DNA of 55,000 bases from Magnetococcales bacterium WMHbinv6 (GCA_002753135.1 PDZV01000026.1:1-55000), one strand, 5' to 3'; counted from the stretch's first letter, positions 33,395 through 43,636 are shown. Program-made: numbers and translations. Notes: generated from the sequence alone by a model not told the origin.

Positions 33395-33924
33395 ATGAAG
33401 AGTGGCAAGAGAGTGGACTCTGTTTTGATTTCAGCAAGGCAAAATCAGTCATTTCACTGGATAATCATGGTCGTGGTCACGGGTTAAGCCACATCTTGAA
33501 GGCTGTTGATTTCGTCGTAGAATGGGATCATGAATTCTGGCTGATAGAAGCCAAAAATCCAGAAGATCCAACCATCCCACTCAGGCATCAACACAACGCA
33601 GAAAAGAAATTTTCTGAAAAAATTCAATCCCGCACACTGATTCATTCAGAACTGTTTCCAAAATTCATTGACAGCCTTTTGTTTCTTGCTCTGGATCGCG
33701 GCATTCCCACCAAACCCATGCGCTGCATGGCGCTGATCGCTCTTGAATCTCTTACCCACATTGACTGCCTGACCCTTTCTGCAGCCATTACCGGTCTTCA
33801 TGATGGCTGCCTGGAAGGTCCTCCAAAAAGGGGATGGTCCAAAGGATTCGCCGTGCATCTATTCAACCTGGAACTCTGGAACAGGGCATGGCCCCAATGT
33901 AGGGTTACACGTATGCAACGCTAA
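33391..33924 (+). CDS. PD-(D/E)XK nuclease-like partner of the AAA15 ATPase
   Basis: This 177-residue protein overlaps the ATPase stop. Around residues 35-60 it has a nuclease-like core: Asp40 in KAVDFVVEWD, then WLIEAKNPED with Glu53 and Lys55, giving D-x12-E-x-K as in PD-(D/E)XK enzymes. A Lys-rich helix (HNAEKKFSEKIQSRT) and a helical C-terminal half follow. No named family is recognised. The pair resembles ATPase-plus-effector defence modules; that the second protein cuts nucleic acid is inferred only from this motif. Confidence 0.6.
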   Translation: MNEEWQESGLCFDFSKAKSVISLDNHGRGHGLSHILKAVDFVVEWDHEFWLIEAKNPEDPTIPLRHQHNAEKKFSEKIQSRTLIHSELFPKFIDSLLFLALDRGIPTKPMRCMALIALESLTHIDCLTLSAAITGLHDGCLEGPPKRGWSKGFAVHLFNLELWNRAWPQCRVTRMQR

Positions 33925-33926
33925 CC

Positions 33927-34679
33927 TTACCGATTCGGACGCTTCTCAATCCACACGTTGGCCTGACGCTGCCCCTCTTCCACTTGCACCGGGGTTAGCT
34001 GTTTGGCAATTTTGTCGCGGGCGCTGCTGGCTTTGCCGAAGCCGTTGCGCACGGCCAGCGTGGTCCACATGTAGGCTGCCACTTTGTCGCGCGCCACCCC
34101 CTTGCCGATCATGTGCAGAATACCCAGGATGGCCTGCGCTTGTGCCCAGCCTTGATCCGCCGCTTTGCGATACCAGCGCGCCGACTCCTCTGGATCCCGC
34201 TTGACCCCTCGCCCGCTCCAGTAGGCATAGCCCATCTGGCTTTGCGCCTGCACATCCCCCTGCTCTGCCGCCTTGCGATACCAGAGCATTGCCTCGCGCT
34301 CATCCTGCGCCACCCCCTGGCCGGTGGCATACATGTTGCCCAAATTCAGCTGCGCTTCGGCAAAACCATGCTCTGCCGCCCGACGGTACCAGTGGGCCGC
34401 CTGCACATAGTCGACCGCGACCGATTTGCCTTTGTAATACATGAAACCCAACAGGCTCTCCGCCTGGGCGTTGCCCTGCTCTGCCGCCTTTTGATACCAG
34501 TAGATCGCCTGTTGGTAATCCTGGGTCACCCCTTCGCCATATTCATACATCAAACCGATATTGCTCTGCGCCTCCGGATCGCCGCGCTTGGCCCGCACCA
34601 TCACCCGATCAAACTCCTTGGTCATCCCCAGACAAAAGGGGAGCATCAGGAGCAAAACCATGGTCTGAACCCGCTTCAT
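33927..34679 (-). CDS. Exported Sel1-repeat protein
   Basis: A signal peptide (TMVLLLMLPFCLGMTK) starts at ATG 34679. At least five Sel1-like repeats of about 36 residues follow (pattern A-x-x-N-L-G-x-M-Y-x-x-G-x-G-V-x-x-D, for example LNLGNMYATGQGVAQDEREA), ending in a helical VQVEEGQRQANVW segment. SLR proteins act as scaffolds in envelope stress, signalling or biosynthetic complexes. An earlier ATG (34694) is possible. It begins 19 bases after the glyQS stop on the same strand, so it is probably co-transcribed with it. Confidence 0.85.
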   Translation of the reverse strand: MKRVQTMVLLLMLPFCLGMTKEFDRVMVRAKRGDPEAQSNIGLMYEYGEGVTQDYQQAIYWYQKAAEQGNAQAESLLGFMYYKGKSVAVDYVQAAHWYRRAAEHGFAEAQLNLGNMYATGQGVAQDEREAMLWYRKAAEQGDVQAQSQMGYAYWSGRGVKRDPEESARWYRKAADQGWAQAQAILGILHMIGKGVARDKVAAYMWTTLAVRNGFGKASSARDKIAKQLTPVQVEEGQRQANVWIEKRPNR

Positions 34680-34698
34680 CGCCAACACCCTCATCGAC

Positions 34699-37600
34699 TC
34701 ATCCGTTATCCGGCAACACCAGGCAGCTGACATCGGCAACCAGCCGGAAGGCTGCCCGGACCCGCGCCAACAAGGCCAAACGGTTGCGCCGTACCGTGAC
34801 ATCCTCATCCATCACCAACACATCATTAAAAAAGCCGTCGATCACCTCACGCAAACCGGCCAGTTGCTGCAACGCTTCGGCATAACGACGCCCGGCCACC
34901 AAAGCCTCGACATCGGCCTCCAGGGCGTGCATCGCCTGGTAGAGAGCCTGTTCCGCCGGCAGACGCAACGCCTCTTCCGAGAGTTCCACCGCCGACTCGG
35001 TGCTTTTGCTCAGAATATTGGCAATCCGCTTGTTGGCTGCCACCAAAGAGCGGTAAGAGGGCAACCCTTTGAACAGAGCCAGGGCACGCACCCGCAGCAC
35101 CATATCCAGCAGATCATCCGAATCCAACACCTCGACCGCTTCCAGCAGATCGCCGTCCAACCCTTCGCCCTTCAGGTAGGGGTTCAAACGACCATAGAAA
35201 AACTGCTGCACGCTGCGTACCGTCTCTTCCACCCCCTCATCCAGCACGCCGCTCTCATACAGGCCGTGCGCCGTGCGCACCACCTCCCGCAACGGCAGAT
35301 GCAGACCAGAGGCCAGCAGCATGCGAATGATACCCAAGGCCGCCCGCCGCAAGGCAAAGGGATCCTTGTTGCCGGTGGGTGCCAAACCCACGGCAAAACA
35401 ACCGACCAGGGTGTCCCATTTATCGGCCATCGCAATCAAGGTGCCCAGCAGACTCTCCGGCAAAGCGTCCGCCACCCCCTGCGGTCGATAGTGATGGCGA
35501 ATCGCCAAGGCCACTTCGCTGTCGCCCCCCTCCTGCAGCAGATAATGGCTGCCCATGATCCCCTGCAACTCAGGAAATTCGCCGACCATGCCGCTAATCA
35601 GGTCACACTTGCTCAACAAGGCTGCCTGCTCGATGCGGGCGATGGCGGGCGGTGCGGCAAGCCATCCGGCCATCCGTTCAGCCAGGCGGCTCATGCGCAT
35701 CACTTTTTGATACAAGGTGCCCAGACGGGCCTGAAAAACCACCTGACGCAAGCCATTCAAACGATCGGCCAGTCTCTCTTTGCGATCCTCTCGCCAATAG
35801 AAGGCGGCATCTTCCAGCCGCGCCCGCAACACCCGTTCAAAACCGCGCACAAGCACCGACGGATCCGGCACGGTCAGGTTGGCAACCGCGATAAAACAGG
35901 GCAGCAGACGGCCATCGGCAGCGCGAACCGGAAAATATTTTTGGTGGTGCTGCATCGAGGTGATCAACACCTCCGGCGGAATCGCCAGATAGATCGGATC
36001 AAAACGGCCCAGCAGCGGCACCGGCCACTCGGTCAAGCAGGCATTTTCCGTCAACAGGGCCGGGGCGATAATTGCCTCGCCACCGGCTTGCGCCGCCAAC
36101 TGCTCTGCCCCCTGGCGAATCAACGCCTCGCGCTCAGCCAGATCAAGGATCACCCCCGCCTGGCGCAACAACTGCCGCGCCGAGGCCATATCCTGCGGGC
36201 GCAGCCCACCCTGGCTCATGAAACGGTGTCCCTGGCTCTCCAGGCCGCTGTGCAAACCATTTTCGCTGACAAACGGCAACAGCTGACCATCCAACAGAGT
36301 GACCATCCAGCGCAACGGACGGACGAAACGCATGGCACCCGAACCCCAACGCATCGATTTTTTCCACGGAAAGATGGCCAAAATTTCCGCCATCAAGCGC
36401 GGCAACAGGGCAGCTGCACGCTCGCCGGCCACCTGTAGCCGATACACCAGATATTCACCCTTGGCCGTCACCTCCCGTTGCAAGTCGGCCATACTGACCC
36501 CGCAACTGCGGGCAAACCCTTCGGCGGCGGCGCTCGGACTCCCATCGGCGGCAAAAGCCCGATTCAAGGCCGGACCTTTGCGCTCTTCCAGACGATCGGC
36601 CTGCCGGGCCGACAGGCCGCTGACCCAGGCCAACAGACGACGGGGCGTGCCCTGGCACTCCACCGTTGTCCGCCCCGCACGCCAGAGACCAGCCTCCTGC
36701 AAGCGGCTCTCCAGCAGGCTCTGCAAGGCCTCGATCGCTCCTGGCAACAGTTTGGCCGGAATCTCTTCGCAGCCGATTTCCCAGAAAAAATTGCTCTCTT
36801 CCCCGCTTGTCTCCGGCAATGGCTGCTCTTCGGCAGGGAGATCCGTTGCGGTCAGCACAGCGGCCCCCCCTTTTATCAGCGGAAAACCCAACCGCTCCCG
36901 CTGCGCCACATAACTTTCTGCCGCCTTGCGCGCCAGATTGCGCACCCGGGCAATATAGCCGGCCCGCTCGGTGACGCTCACCGCCCCCCGCGCATCGAGC
37001 AGATTGAAGGAGTGGGAACAGCGAATCACCTGATCATAGGCCGGCAACGGCAGCTGCCGTTCCACCAGACGCAAAGCCTCTGCTTCGTGGGTGGCAAAGG
37101 CGGCAAACAAAACCGCCGTGTTGGCCTCTTCAAAGTTGAAATGGGAAAAATCCACCTCGTTTTGATGATAGACATCGCCATAGGTGACCCCTTCGGTCCA
37201 TTGCAGGTCGTAAACGTTCTCCACCCCCTGAATGTACATGGCCAGACGTTCCAGGCCGTAGGTCAGCTCACCGGCCACCGGTTTCAGGTCCAAACTGCCG
37301 GTCTGCTGAAAATAGGTGTACTGGGTCACCTCCATGCCATCGAGCCACACCTCCCAGCCCAAACCCCAGGCCCCCAAGGTGGGACTCTCCCAGTCATCCT
37401 CGACAAAACGGACATCGTGCGCCGACAGATCAATGCCGATGGTGGCCAGGGAACGCAAATAGAGTTCCTGCAGATTGATCGGCGACGGCTTCAGAATGAC
37501 CTGAAATTGATAATAGTGTTGCAGCCGGTTGGGATTTTCGCCATAGCGTCCGTCGGTAGGCCGCCGCGATGGTTGCACATAGGCCGTATGCCAGGGTTCC

Positions 37601-37734
37601 GGCCCCAACACCTTCAAAAAGGTGGCCGGATGAAAGGTGCCCGCCCCCATCTCCATGTCGTAGGGTTGCACCACCACGCACCCCTGCTGCGACCAATAGG
37701 TATGCAATGCAAAAATCAACTCCTGGAAAGTCAC
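34699..37734 (-). CDS. glyQS: Fused glycine--tRNA ligase, alpha-beta (GlyQS)
   Basis: A single 1011-residue protein joins the two subunits that are separate in most bacteria. Residues about 1-300 are the alpha chain, the class II catalytic core ([36 protein letters not shown], motif 3 [11 protein letters not shown]). A short linker (about 300-315, rich in Pro/Glu/Ser) leads to the beta chain, starting [18 protein letters not shown], with HD-like ([20 protein letters not shown]-type) and anticodon-binding C-terminal domains. The start is GTG 37734 with GAGGAG 6 bases upstream. Fused GlyQS is known from Chlamydia and some proteobacteria. The downstream Sel1 gene is close and co-directional. Confidence 0.96.
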   Translation of the reverse strand: MTFQELIFALHTYWSQQGCVVVQPYDMEMGAGTFHPATFLKVLGPEPWHTAYVQPSRRPTDGRYGENPNRLQHYYQFQVILKPSPINLQELYLRSLATIGIDLSAHDVRFVEDDWESPTLGAWGLGWEVWLDGMEVTQYTYFQQTGSLDLKPVAGELTYGLERLAMYIQGVENVYDLQWTEGVTYGDVYHQNEVDFSHFNFEEANTAVLFAAFATHEAEALRLVERQLPLPAYDQVIRCSHSFNLLDARGAVSVTERAGYIARVRNLARKAAESYVAQRERLGFPLIKGGAAVLTATDLPAEEQPLPETSGEESNFFWEIGCEEIPAKLLPGAIEALQSLLESRLQEAGLWRAGRTTVECQGTPRRLLAWVSGLSARQADRLEERKGPALNRAFAADGSPSAAAEGFARSCGVSMADLQREVTAKGEYLVYRLQVAGERAAALLPRLMAEILAIFPWKKSMRWGSGAMRFVRPLRWMVTLLDGQLLPFVSENGLHSGLESQGHRFMSQGGLRPQDMASARQLLRQAGVILDLAEREALIRQGAEQLAAQAGGEAIIAPALLTENACLTEWPVPLLGRFDPIYLAIPPEVLITSMQHHQKYFPVRAADGRLLPCFIAVANLTVPDPSVLVRGFERVLRARLEDAAFYWREDRKERLADRLNGLRQVVFQARLGTLYQKVMRMSRLAERMAGWLAAPPAIARIEQAALLSKCDLISGMVGEFPELQGIMGSHYLLQEGGDSEVALAIRHHYRPQGVADALPESLLGTLIAMADKWDTLVGCFAVGLAPTGNKDPFALRRAALGIIRMLLASGLHLPLREVVRTAHGLYESGVLDEGVEETVRSVQQFFYGRLNPYLKGEGLDGDLLEAVEVLDSDDLLDMVLRVRALALFKGLPSYRSLVAANKRIANILSKSTESAVELSEEALRLPAEQALYQAMHALEADVEALVAGRRYAEALQQLAGLREVIDGFFNDVLVMDEDVTVRRNRLALLARVRAAFRLVADVSCLVLPDNG

Positions 37735-37818
37735 GGCCTGCTCCTCTATGGTATTGACTTACTGTAATCGTTAATCTGTCGGTTATTCGTTCACTGCCTG
37801 ACGAGGAAACTGTTCATC

Positions 37819-39090
37819 TTGTTCCACGCGCTGTATACCCTGCTGCTGTCGTTGCTGATCCTGATCACCCTGCCCTGGTGGATCTGGCGCTATCTGCGCA
37901 CACCGAAATACCGCGACACCGTGCCGCAGCGGTTCGGCCTGGCCCTGCCCGCCTTGCCGCCGGGTCCACGGATTTGGATCCATGCCGTCTCGGTCGGCGA
38001 AGTGATGGCGGCACAAGGGTTGATTCAGCAGTTGGCCCTGCGCTACCCGGATCGGCAACTGCTGCTCTCCACGGTCACCAAAACCGGGCAACAAATTGCC
38101 CGCTCACTGCCGGGTATTCAGGCCACTTTCTATCTGCCCGTCGATCTGCCCTGGATTGTCAACCGGGTGCTGGCCTCTCTGCAACCCCAGGCGTTGATTG
38201 TCCTGGAAACCGAATTGTGGCCCAACCTCTTCTGGCATTGCAAGCAACGGCAGATACCCGTCATTCTGGTCAATGGCCGTTTGTCGCCGCGCTCTTTTCG
38301 CCATTATCGGCTTTTTCGCCGCTTCATGGAACGGTTTCTGCAACCGGTACAACTCTTTGCCATGCAATCGGCAGCCGACGCCGAACGGATGCGCGCACTG
38401 GGCGTTGCCGCCGAGCGGATCGTCAACACTGGCAATCTCAAGTATGACCAGGCGATGCAGGCCGCCGATCCGGCCAAACTGGCCGAACTGGCGGCACGCC
38501 TGCCCCCGCCGGACGGGCTGATCTGGCTGGCCGCCAGCACCCATCCTGGCGAAGAAAAAATACTCCTCGACACCCTGCAGACCCTGCGCCGCCAGTGGCC
38601 CGCCTTGCGCCTGATTCTGGTACCCCGCCATCCGGAGAGGGAAGCGGAGGTCACCGCCTTGTTGCAACAGAGCGGTTTGAGCCACGTCCGTTTTTCTTGT
38701 CTGACCGCCCCCTGGCAGGAGGAGGTGTTGCTGGTCGATCAAGTGGGCTGGCTGACCCGCCTCTATCGCTATGCCCAGATTGCCTTTGTCGGTGGCAGCC
38801 TGATCCCGCACGGCGGGCAAAACATGCTGGAACCGGCCTCGCAAGGAATCGCCACCCTGTTTGGTCCACATACCAGCAACTTTCGCGAGGCGGTCCGGCA
38901 ACTGCTGGAGGCCGACGCCGCCATCCAGTTGCGCGAGCAGACAGAACTGCTATCCACCATGCAGCAACTGCTGGCCGATCCGGCACGACGGCAACAACTG
39001 GGAGAGCGGGCGCAACAGGTGGTCGCCGCCAACACCGGTGCCCTGCAACGCACCATGCACACCCTGCAACCGTGGCTGGAGAGAACATGA
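37819..39090 (+). CDS. waaA: 3-deoxy-D-manno-octulosonic acid transferase
   Basis: Transfers Kdo from CMP-Kdo to lipid IVA at the inner membrane. The N terminus has a hydrophobic anchor (LYTLLLSLLILITLPWWIW), followed by the glycosyltransferase pattern IWIHAVSVGEVMAAQGL, PVDLPWIVNRVL, LETELWPNLFW and VNGRLSPRSFRHY. A GT-B C-terminal domain has the ASTHPGEE, PRHPERE and LVGGSL-type GGSLIPHGGQNMLEPA motifs. The length is 423 residues. The start is a TTG at 37819 after GAGGAAA, since no in-frame ATG or GTG is near. It overlaps lpxK by 4 bases (ATGA), a common waaA-lpxK operon, and is divergent from glyQS. Confidence 0.94.
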   Translation: MFHALYTLLLSLLILITLPWWIWRYLRTPKYRDTVPQRFGLALPALPPGPRIWIHAVSVGEVMAAQGLIQQLALRYPDRQLLLSTVTKTGQQIARSLPGIQATFYLPVDLPWIVNRVLASLQPQALIVLETELWPNLFWHCKQRQIPVILVNGRLSPRSFRHYRLFRRFMERFLQPVQLFAMQSAADAERMRALGVAAERIVNTGNLKYDQAMQAADPAKLAELAARLPPPDGLIWLAASTHPGEEKILLDTLQTLRRQWPALRLILVPRHPEREAEVTALLQQSGLSHVRFSCLTAPWQEEVLLVDQVGWLTRLYRYAQIAFVGGSLIPHGGQNMLEPASQGIATLFGPHTSNFREAVRQLLEADAAIQLREQTELLSTMQQLLADPARRQQLGERAQQVVAANTGALQRTMHTLQPWLERT

Positions 39091-40247
39091 ACCCGTTGCT
39101 CGAACTGCTGGCCGGAAGAGGACACACCGACTCGCTGACCCTGCGCGCCGCGTTGGCCCTGCTGCGTGGCATGGGCAACCTCTACGGAGGCTGGATGCAG
39201 CAACGGGCCAGGCTCTATCAACGCCAGCGCTTTGCCTCCTATCAGGCCCCCTGCCCGGTGATCAGCGTCGGCAATCTGAGCGTCGGCGGCACCGGCAAAA
39301 CGCCGATGGTCCTCTGGCTGGCCCGACACCTGACGCAGCAGTTGGCACAACCGCTGGCCATCGTCAGCCGTGGCTACGGTACGCCGCCCACGACCCAAGC
39401 CGGCCTGCCCGCTGGCATCACCCTGGTGGCCGATGGGCGCGGTCTGCGCCTGCGCCCGCCGCAAGCCGCCGACGAAGCGGCCCTGCTGGCCCATCATCTG
39501 CCGCAAACCGCCATTCTGACCGGCAGCCGCCGCGACCGCCTGATCGACTATGCCTGCCGCCAGCTGGGCTGCCGCCTGATCCTGATGGATGACGGCTTTC
39601 AACACCTGCGGGTACGCCGTGATCTGGATCTGGTCCTGTTGGATGCCCGCCACCCGTTCGGTAACGGGGCGCTGCTGCCCGGCGGCATTCTGCGCGAAGC
39701 ACCCAGGGCCCTGCAGCGGGCCGATGCCATTGTTTTCACCCGCTGCCCGGATGAGGCCTGCTACCGGCAGGCCCGGCAATTACTGCTCCCCTGGCTTGCA
39801 GACAAACCCCTGTACTGGACCGATCACCGCCCCAGCGCCTGGCAGGCGGCAGGAGACAACAGCACCTACCCGCTCGACACCTTACGCCACACCCCCGTGC
39901 TGGCCTTTTGTGGCATCGCCCGTCCCGACTCTTTTGCCCATCTGTTGCAGGAGAGCGGCTGCAAAACCCTCAGCCTGCGCTCCTTTCCGGACCATTTTCC
40001 CTTTAACCGTCAGACCCTGCTCGATTTACAGGCACAGGCGGCGCGCATGCAGGCCCTGGCCATGGTCTGTACCGAAAAAGATGCGGTCAAAATTGATCCT
40101 GCCTGGCTCGACGCCGCTGGCCTGCCCCTCTTTGCCCTGCGCATGGCGCTGCACTGGCCGCAACAACCGGAGTGGTTGCTGCAGCGCGTGGCTGCTCTGG
40201 CGGCACAGGCTACTCCTCGAGACGCCGCGCCTCATCCACCAGCATGA
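39087..40247 (+). CDS. lpxK: Tetraacyldisaccharide 4'-kinase
   Basis: Phosphorylates the 4' position of the lipid A disaccharide at the membrane surface. It has an N-terminal membrane-associated helix, Walker A SVGGTGKTPM, the SRGYG motif, the DDGFQHLRVRRDLDLVLLDA block with catalytic Asp/His and GALLPGGILREAP. The C-terminal half has the lpxK Rossmann segment (FCGIARPDSF, FPDHFPFNRQ, CTEKDAVKI). It is 386 residues long. The start is set at 39087 by overlap with waaA (ATGA) and the MNPLLELLAGRG N terminus; longer frames overlap waaA coding. Its 3' end overlaps the antisense Trm112-like gene by 38 bases. Confidence 0.95.
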   Translation: MNPLLELLAGRGHTDSLTLRAALALLRGMGNLYGGWMQQRARLYQRQRFASYQAPCPVISVGNLSVGGTGKTPMVLWLARHLTQQLAQPLAIVSRGYGTPPTTQAGLPAGITLVADGRGLRLRPPQAADEAALLAHHLPQTAILTGSRRDRLIDYACRQLGCRLILMDDGFQHLRVRRDLDLVLLDARHPFGNGALLPGGILREAPRALQRADAIVFTRCPDEACYRQARQLLLPWLADKPLYWTDHRPSAWQAAGDNSTYPLDTLRHTPVLAFCGIARPDSFAHLLQESGCKTLSLRSFPDHFPFNRQTLLDLQAQAARMQALAMVCTEKDAVKIDPAWLDAAGLPLFALRMALHWPQQPEWLLQRVAALAAQATPRDAAPHPPA

Positions 40248-40380
40248 CCGGCACCCCGTCGCGAATCGGAAAGGCCAGCCTGTCCTTGCGACAAACCAGT
40301 TCCGAGGCTTCCCTCTCCAGGGTCAATGTTCCCTTGCACTGGGGACAGACCAGAATGGTCAATAACTCTTTGTCAATCAT
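40210..40380 (-). CDS. Trm112 family protein
   Basis: This 56-residue protein starts at ATG 40380 with the segment LLTILVCPQCKGTL, showing one CPxC pair and a later single Cys in ELVCRKDRLAFPIRDGVPVM. Bacterial Trm112 (YcaR-type) proteins often sit beside lpxK or kdsB and are thought to help methyltransferases or enzymes of the envelope; the function is not established. It is convergent with lpxK and overlaps its last 38 bases. Confidence 0.9.
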   Translation of the reverse strand: MIDKELLTILVCPQCKGTLTLEREASELVCRKDRLAFPIRDGVPVMLVDEARRLEE

Positions 40381-40549
40381 CGTCTGGCGACCTCGAAGCA
40401 ATAATAATGGCACAAGCGATCCACTCTACCATTTTTCCCCACCGGCACGAAAGCGGGAATCCGCAGGCGGTTGCAAACCGTGGGTTGCCAACAAGGGCTT
40501 AAGACCGTTAAACTTGTGAATTCGGTATGGCTTCTTTTGGACAGGAATT

Positions 40550-42265
40550 ATGCTACGCTCTCTCATCGAACAGTTGGTCTTCGCCTCTTTGCAGCAGTTG
40601 CAACAACAGGGTGTTTTTGCGGCAGAGCAGCCCTTCGTTTTTCAGGTGGAACGGCCTCGCGATAAAAACCATGGCGATTTTGCCACCAATGCGGCCCTGG
40701 TATTGGCCAAAAGCGCCCGCCTGCCGCCCCGACAACTGGCGGAACGGATTCTCTCGGCCCTGCCTGCCGGACAGACCGCCGTCGAACGCTGGGAAGTGGC
40801 CGGACCGGGTTTTATCAATTTTTTCCTGACCCCGCAGACCTTACAAAATCTGCTTGTCACCATCGGACAGCAGGCCGCCGATTATGGCAAAAGCCACAGT
40901 GGGCAGGGACGGCGCATTCAGGTGGAGTTTGTCTCGGCCAATCCGACCGGTCCGATGCACCTGGGCCATGGGCGAGGCGCGGTCACCGGTGACGTCATTG
41001 TCCGCCTGCTGCAGGCCATTGGTTGCTCGGTGGAACGGGAATATTATATCAACGATGCGGGGGGGCAGACCCTGGTGCTGGGTCGTTCCGTGCTGATCCG
41101 TTACCATGGCCTTTTTGGTCAGGAGTGGCCGCTGCCGGAGGGGTGTTATCCCGGTGAATATGTTCTCGATATTGCCAAAGCGTTGCAGGCCGAACAGGGT
41201 GACCGCTGGTTGACCCCCACACCGCCGGAGAGGCCGCCGCAAGAGGTGGTCGATTTTGCCATTGCCCGTTGTCTGGCCTGGATTCGTGACGATCTGAAGC
41301 TGCTTAACATTCCTTTCGATACCTGGTTTTCCGAACGTTCCCTGCACGAAGAGGGGTTGATTGTCCATGCCATCGAACAGTTGGCCAGCAAAGATTTGAT
41401 CTACGAAGGGATTCTCGAACCCCCGAAAGGCAAACAACCGGAAGATTGGGAACCCCGTCCGCAACGGTTGTTTCGTTCCAGCCGCTTCGGGGATGAAGTG
41501 GACCGACCGTTGCAAAAATCGGATGGCTCCTACACCTATTTTGCTGCCGACATTGCCTATCACCTCAACAAGGCGGAGCGCGGTTTTGCTGGCTTGATCA
41601 ATATTTGGGGGGCCGATCATGGCGGTTATATCAAGCGGGTGCAGTCGGCACTGGCCGCCCTGACTGGTCGCCACGATCTGCTCGAGGTGCGTCTGGTGCA
41701 GATGGTCAACCTGTTCCGCGCCGGTCAACCGGTGCGCATGTCGAAACGGGCGGGCACCTTTGTCACCCTGCGCGAAGTGGTCGAAGAGGCGGGCGCGGAT
41801 GCGGTACGCTTTTGGTTTTTGTTACGTTCTTCCGGTGCCGGTCTGGATTTTGATCTGGATCTGGCTATGGCAAAAACCAATGAAAATCCAGTCTTTTACG
41901 TGCAATACGCCCATGCCCGCGTCCACTCGCTGCGCCGCCGCTTGCAGGACAGGGAGATCAGCGACATTCCCGAGAGTCCACACTACCTGCAGCGTCTGAG
42001 CGAGGAACCGGAAAGAGAGTTGTTGCGTCATTTGAGCCGTTTTCCTGAAGTGGTCGAACAGGCTGCCCTGGAAAAAGAGCCGCAGAAGATCACCCATTAT
42101 CTTTTGGAAGTGGCAGCCGCCTTCCATACCTACTATAATGGTTATAAAATATTGGATGAGGATACCGATCTGCGGGCCGCTCGAATGGCGTTGTCCAAGG
42201 CAGTCGGTCAGGTTATTGCCAACGGTTTAACCCTACTCGGCGTGTCCGCCCCGGAGCAAATGTGA
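40550..42265 (+). CDS. argS: Arginine--tRNA ligase
   Basis: Class I synthetase of 571 residues. It has an N-terminal Add-1 tRNA-binding domain, the core SANPTGPMHLGHGRGAVTGD with the HLGH signature, YYINDAGGQ, the WGADHGGYIKRVQSAL block and the KMSKS equivalent VRMSKRAGTFVTL, followed by the DALR-type helical C terminus with VQYAHARVHSLRRR. AGGAATT precedes the ATG. The stop overlaps the SPOR protein start (GTGA). ArgS followed by an FtsN-like SPOR gene is a common proteobacterial pairing. Confidence 0.97.
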   Translation: MLRSLIEQLVFASLQQLQQQGVFAAEQPFVFQVERPRDKNHGDFATNAALVLAKSARLPPRQLAERILSALPAGQTAVERWEVAGPGFINFFLTPQTLQNLLVTIGQQAADYGKSHSGQGRRIQVEFVSANPTGPMHLGHGRGAVTGDVIVRLLQAIGCSVEREYYINDAGGQTLVLGRSVLIRYHGLFGQEWPLPEGCYPGEYVLDIAKALQAEQGDRWLTPTPPERPPQEVVDFAIARCLAWIRDDLKLLNIPFDTWFSERSLHEEGLIVHAIEQLASKDLIYEGILEPPKGKQPEDWEPRPQRLFRSSRFGDEVDRPLQKSDGSYTYFAADIAYHLNKAERGFAGLINIWGADHGGYIKRVQSALAALTGRHDLLEVRLVQMVNLFRAGQPVRMSKRAGTFVTLREVVEEAGADAVRFWFLLRSSGAGLDFDLDLAMAKTNENPVFYVQYAHARVHSLRRRLQDREISDIPESPHYLQRLSEEPERELLRHLSRFPEVVEQAALEKEPQKITHYLLEVAAAFHTYYNGYKILDEDTDLRAARMALSKAVGQVIANGLTLLGVSAPEQM

Positions 42266-43497
42266 CTCCCCGTTACCCAACCTCCTCCCGCTTTCGTCGC
42301 CATCAACGATCCAGCCCGTTGCCGCGTGTTTTGCTGGCTGCCGTCGTCGTTTGTGGAGGGCTCTATTTTCTCCTTCGCCCTGGCAAAGCGCCGGACGCCA
42401 ACCAAACCGCTGCCGTCAATTCCAGCCAACAGGAACAGCCGTTACGTACCGCGCCACCGGCAGTGGTAGAGCAAAAAGCGGAAAACAAAGCCAAACCGGT
42501 CGTCGACAACAAGCCGGAGAGCAAGCCGCTGACGCTCACCGAAATCAAACCACCCCCTCCTCCAGCCGCCAAGCCGCCTGCCCCGGAAAAAAGCGAGACG
42601 ATCGGCAATCGTCCCTTGCCTGCTGCCGAACTGCGCACTGCTGCCAAAGCGGAGGTGAGAGCAGAAAGCAAAGCGGAAGCAAAACCGGAAAGCAAGCCGG
42701 AAAACCGCAGCGGCAAACAGGAGATCAAACTGGATATTCGCCCGGAAAGCCGCAGTGAAAGCAAACCGGTCGAGACAAAAGCAGAAAACAAACCCAGCGG
42801 CAAAACAGACAAGAGCCCCGACAGTAAAAGCGAAAGCAGGGAGAGCAGCAAAAGCGACAACAAGACGGAATCTGCCGGCAAGAAGGGCGGCAAAACCGAG
42901 ACCGCCGGCAAACACAAAAGCGATCCTGTCGCCGAGAGCGCCAAAGGCCCGCTGTTGCCACAACCCCATGTGGATGACGAAAACACCTTTCGCCCCCCTC
43001 CGGACACTCTGGCTCCAAAACACCGGGAAATAGAAAAGGAGCTCTCCTTCTATCGCGATTTGGCCAATAAACGGCTCATTCTGCCGGAAGAGCCTGCGGG
43101 CAAAAAAATTATTCCTCCCTTTTTGGCCGGGGCAAACCCCGCCTCAGTCAGCAGCAAAAAGCCCGAGGCTGCTGCCGCCAAACCGGTCACCGAAGCCAAC
43201 AAAAAGACGCCTGACAGCAAACCGGCAACCGACAATCAAACCGCATCGGGCAAGAAAAAGAGCTACCAGGTGCAGGTTGCCATTCTTACCGAACAGAAAA
43301 ATGCCACGGCAATGGCAGATGTGTTGCGCAGACAGGGTGCCCCCAATCCCCGCATTTCTCCGGTCACCTATGCTTCCGGCAAAACCGTTTTTCGTGTCCG
43401 CCTTGGTCCTTTTCCCAATCAAAGCGATGCCGCCAAAGCTGGCCAACGGTGGCAAAATCCCGGGCAACCTGCTCTGATTACCGCCGTGGAGGAGTAG
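42262..43497 (+). CDS. FtsN-like SPOR domain cell-division protein
   Basis: Begins at GTG overlapping the argS stop. The product is a bitopic membrane protein of 411 residues: a short basic cytoplasmic N terminus, one helix (RVLLAAVVVCGGLYFLL), a very long Lys/Glu/Ser/Pro low-complexity periplasmic linker, a short helical motif FYRDLANKRLILPEE resembling FtsN-type activation segments, and a C-terminal SPOR domain (YQVQVAILTEQKNATAMAD, RVRLGPFPNQSDAAKAGQ). FtsN activates septal peptidoglycan synthesis. The linker is unusually rich in KPES/SKSE-like short repeats. Confidence 0.85.
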   Translation: MTPRYPTSSRFRRHQRSSPLPRVLLAAVVVCGGLYFLLRPGKAPDANQTAAVNSSQQEQPLRTAPPAVVEQKAENKAKPVVDNKPESKPLTLTEIKPPPPPAAKPPAPEKSETIGNRPLPAAELRTAAKAEVRAESKAEAKPESKPENRSGKQEIKLDIRPESRSESKPVETKAENKPSGKTDKSPDSKSESRESSKSDNKTESAGKKGGKTETAGKHKSDPVAESAKGPLLPQPHVDDENTFRPPPDTLAPKHREIEKELSFYRDLANKRLILPEEPAGKKIIPPFLAGANPASVSSKKPEAAAAKPVTEANKKTPDSKPATDNQTASGKKKSYQVQVAILTEQKNATAMADVLRRQGAPNPRISPVTYASGKTVFRVRLGPFPNQSDAAKAGQRWQNPGQPALITAVEE

Positions 43498-43636
43498 CAC
43501 ACCTCTCTTTGCCCAGGGCCAGTTGACAGACGGACTGCCAAAGAGTCGAGACAAGGCACAGCGTGCTGCTGCAACGCGCCATCAGGCGTTGGCAGTCGAA
43601 CCGCAACAGGCCGTAACGATCCGGGAGTCAGAAAGC

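Noticed and set aside
31954-34000. tRNA-Leu-bounded island for the ATPase/nuclease-like pair
   Set aside because: No repeat of the tRNA 3' end and no integrase was found downstream, so no mobile-element boundary is claimed.
34864-36438. Plus-strand frame of 524 codons opposite glyQS
   Set aside because: Antisense shadow of a strongly conserved synthetase, no domain and no SD; the same applies to 36478-37767.
42490-42900. Possible separate gene in the Lys/Glu/Ser repeat region
   Set aside because: Frames in all directions are open there only because of low complexity; the region is the linker of the FtsN-like protein.
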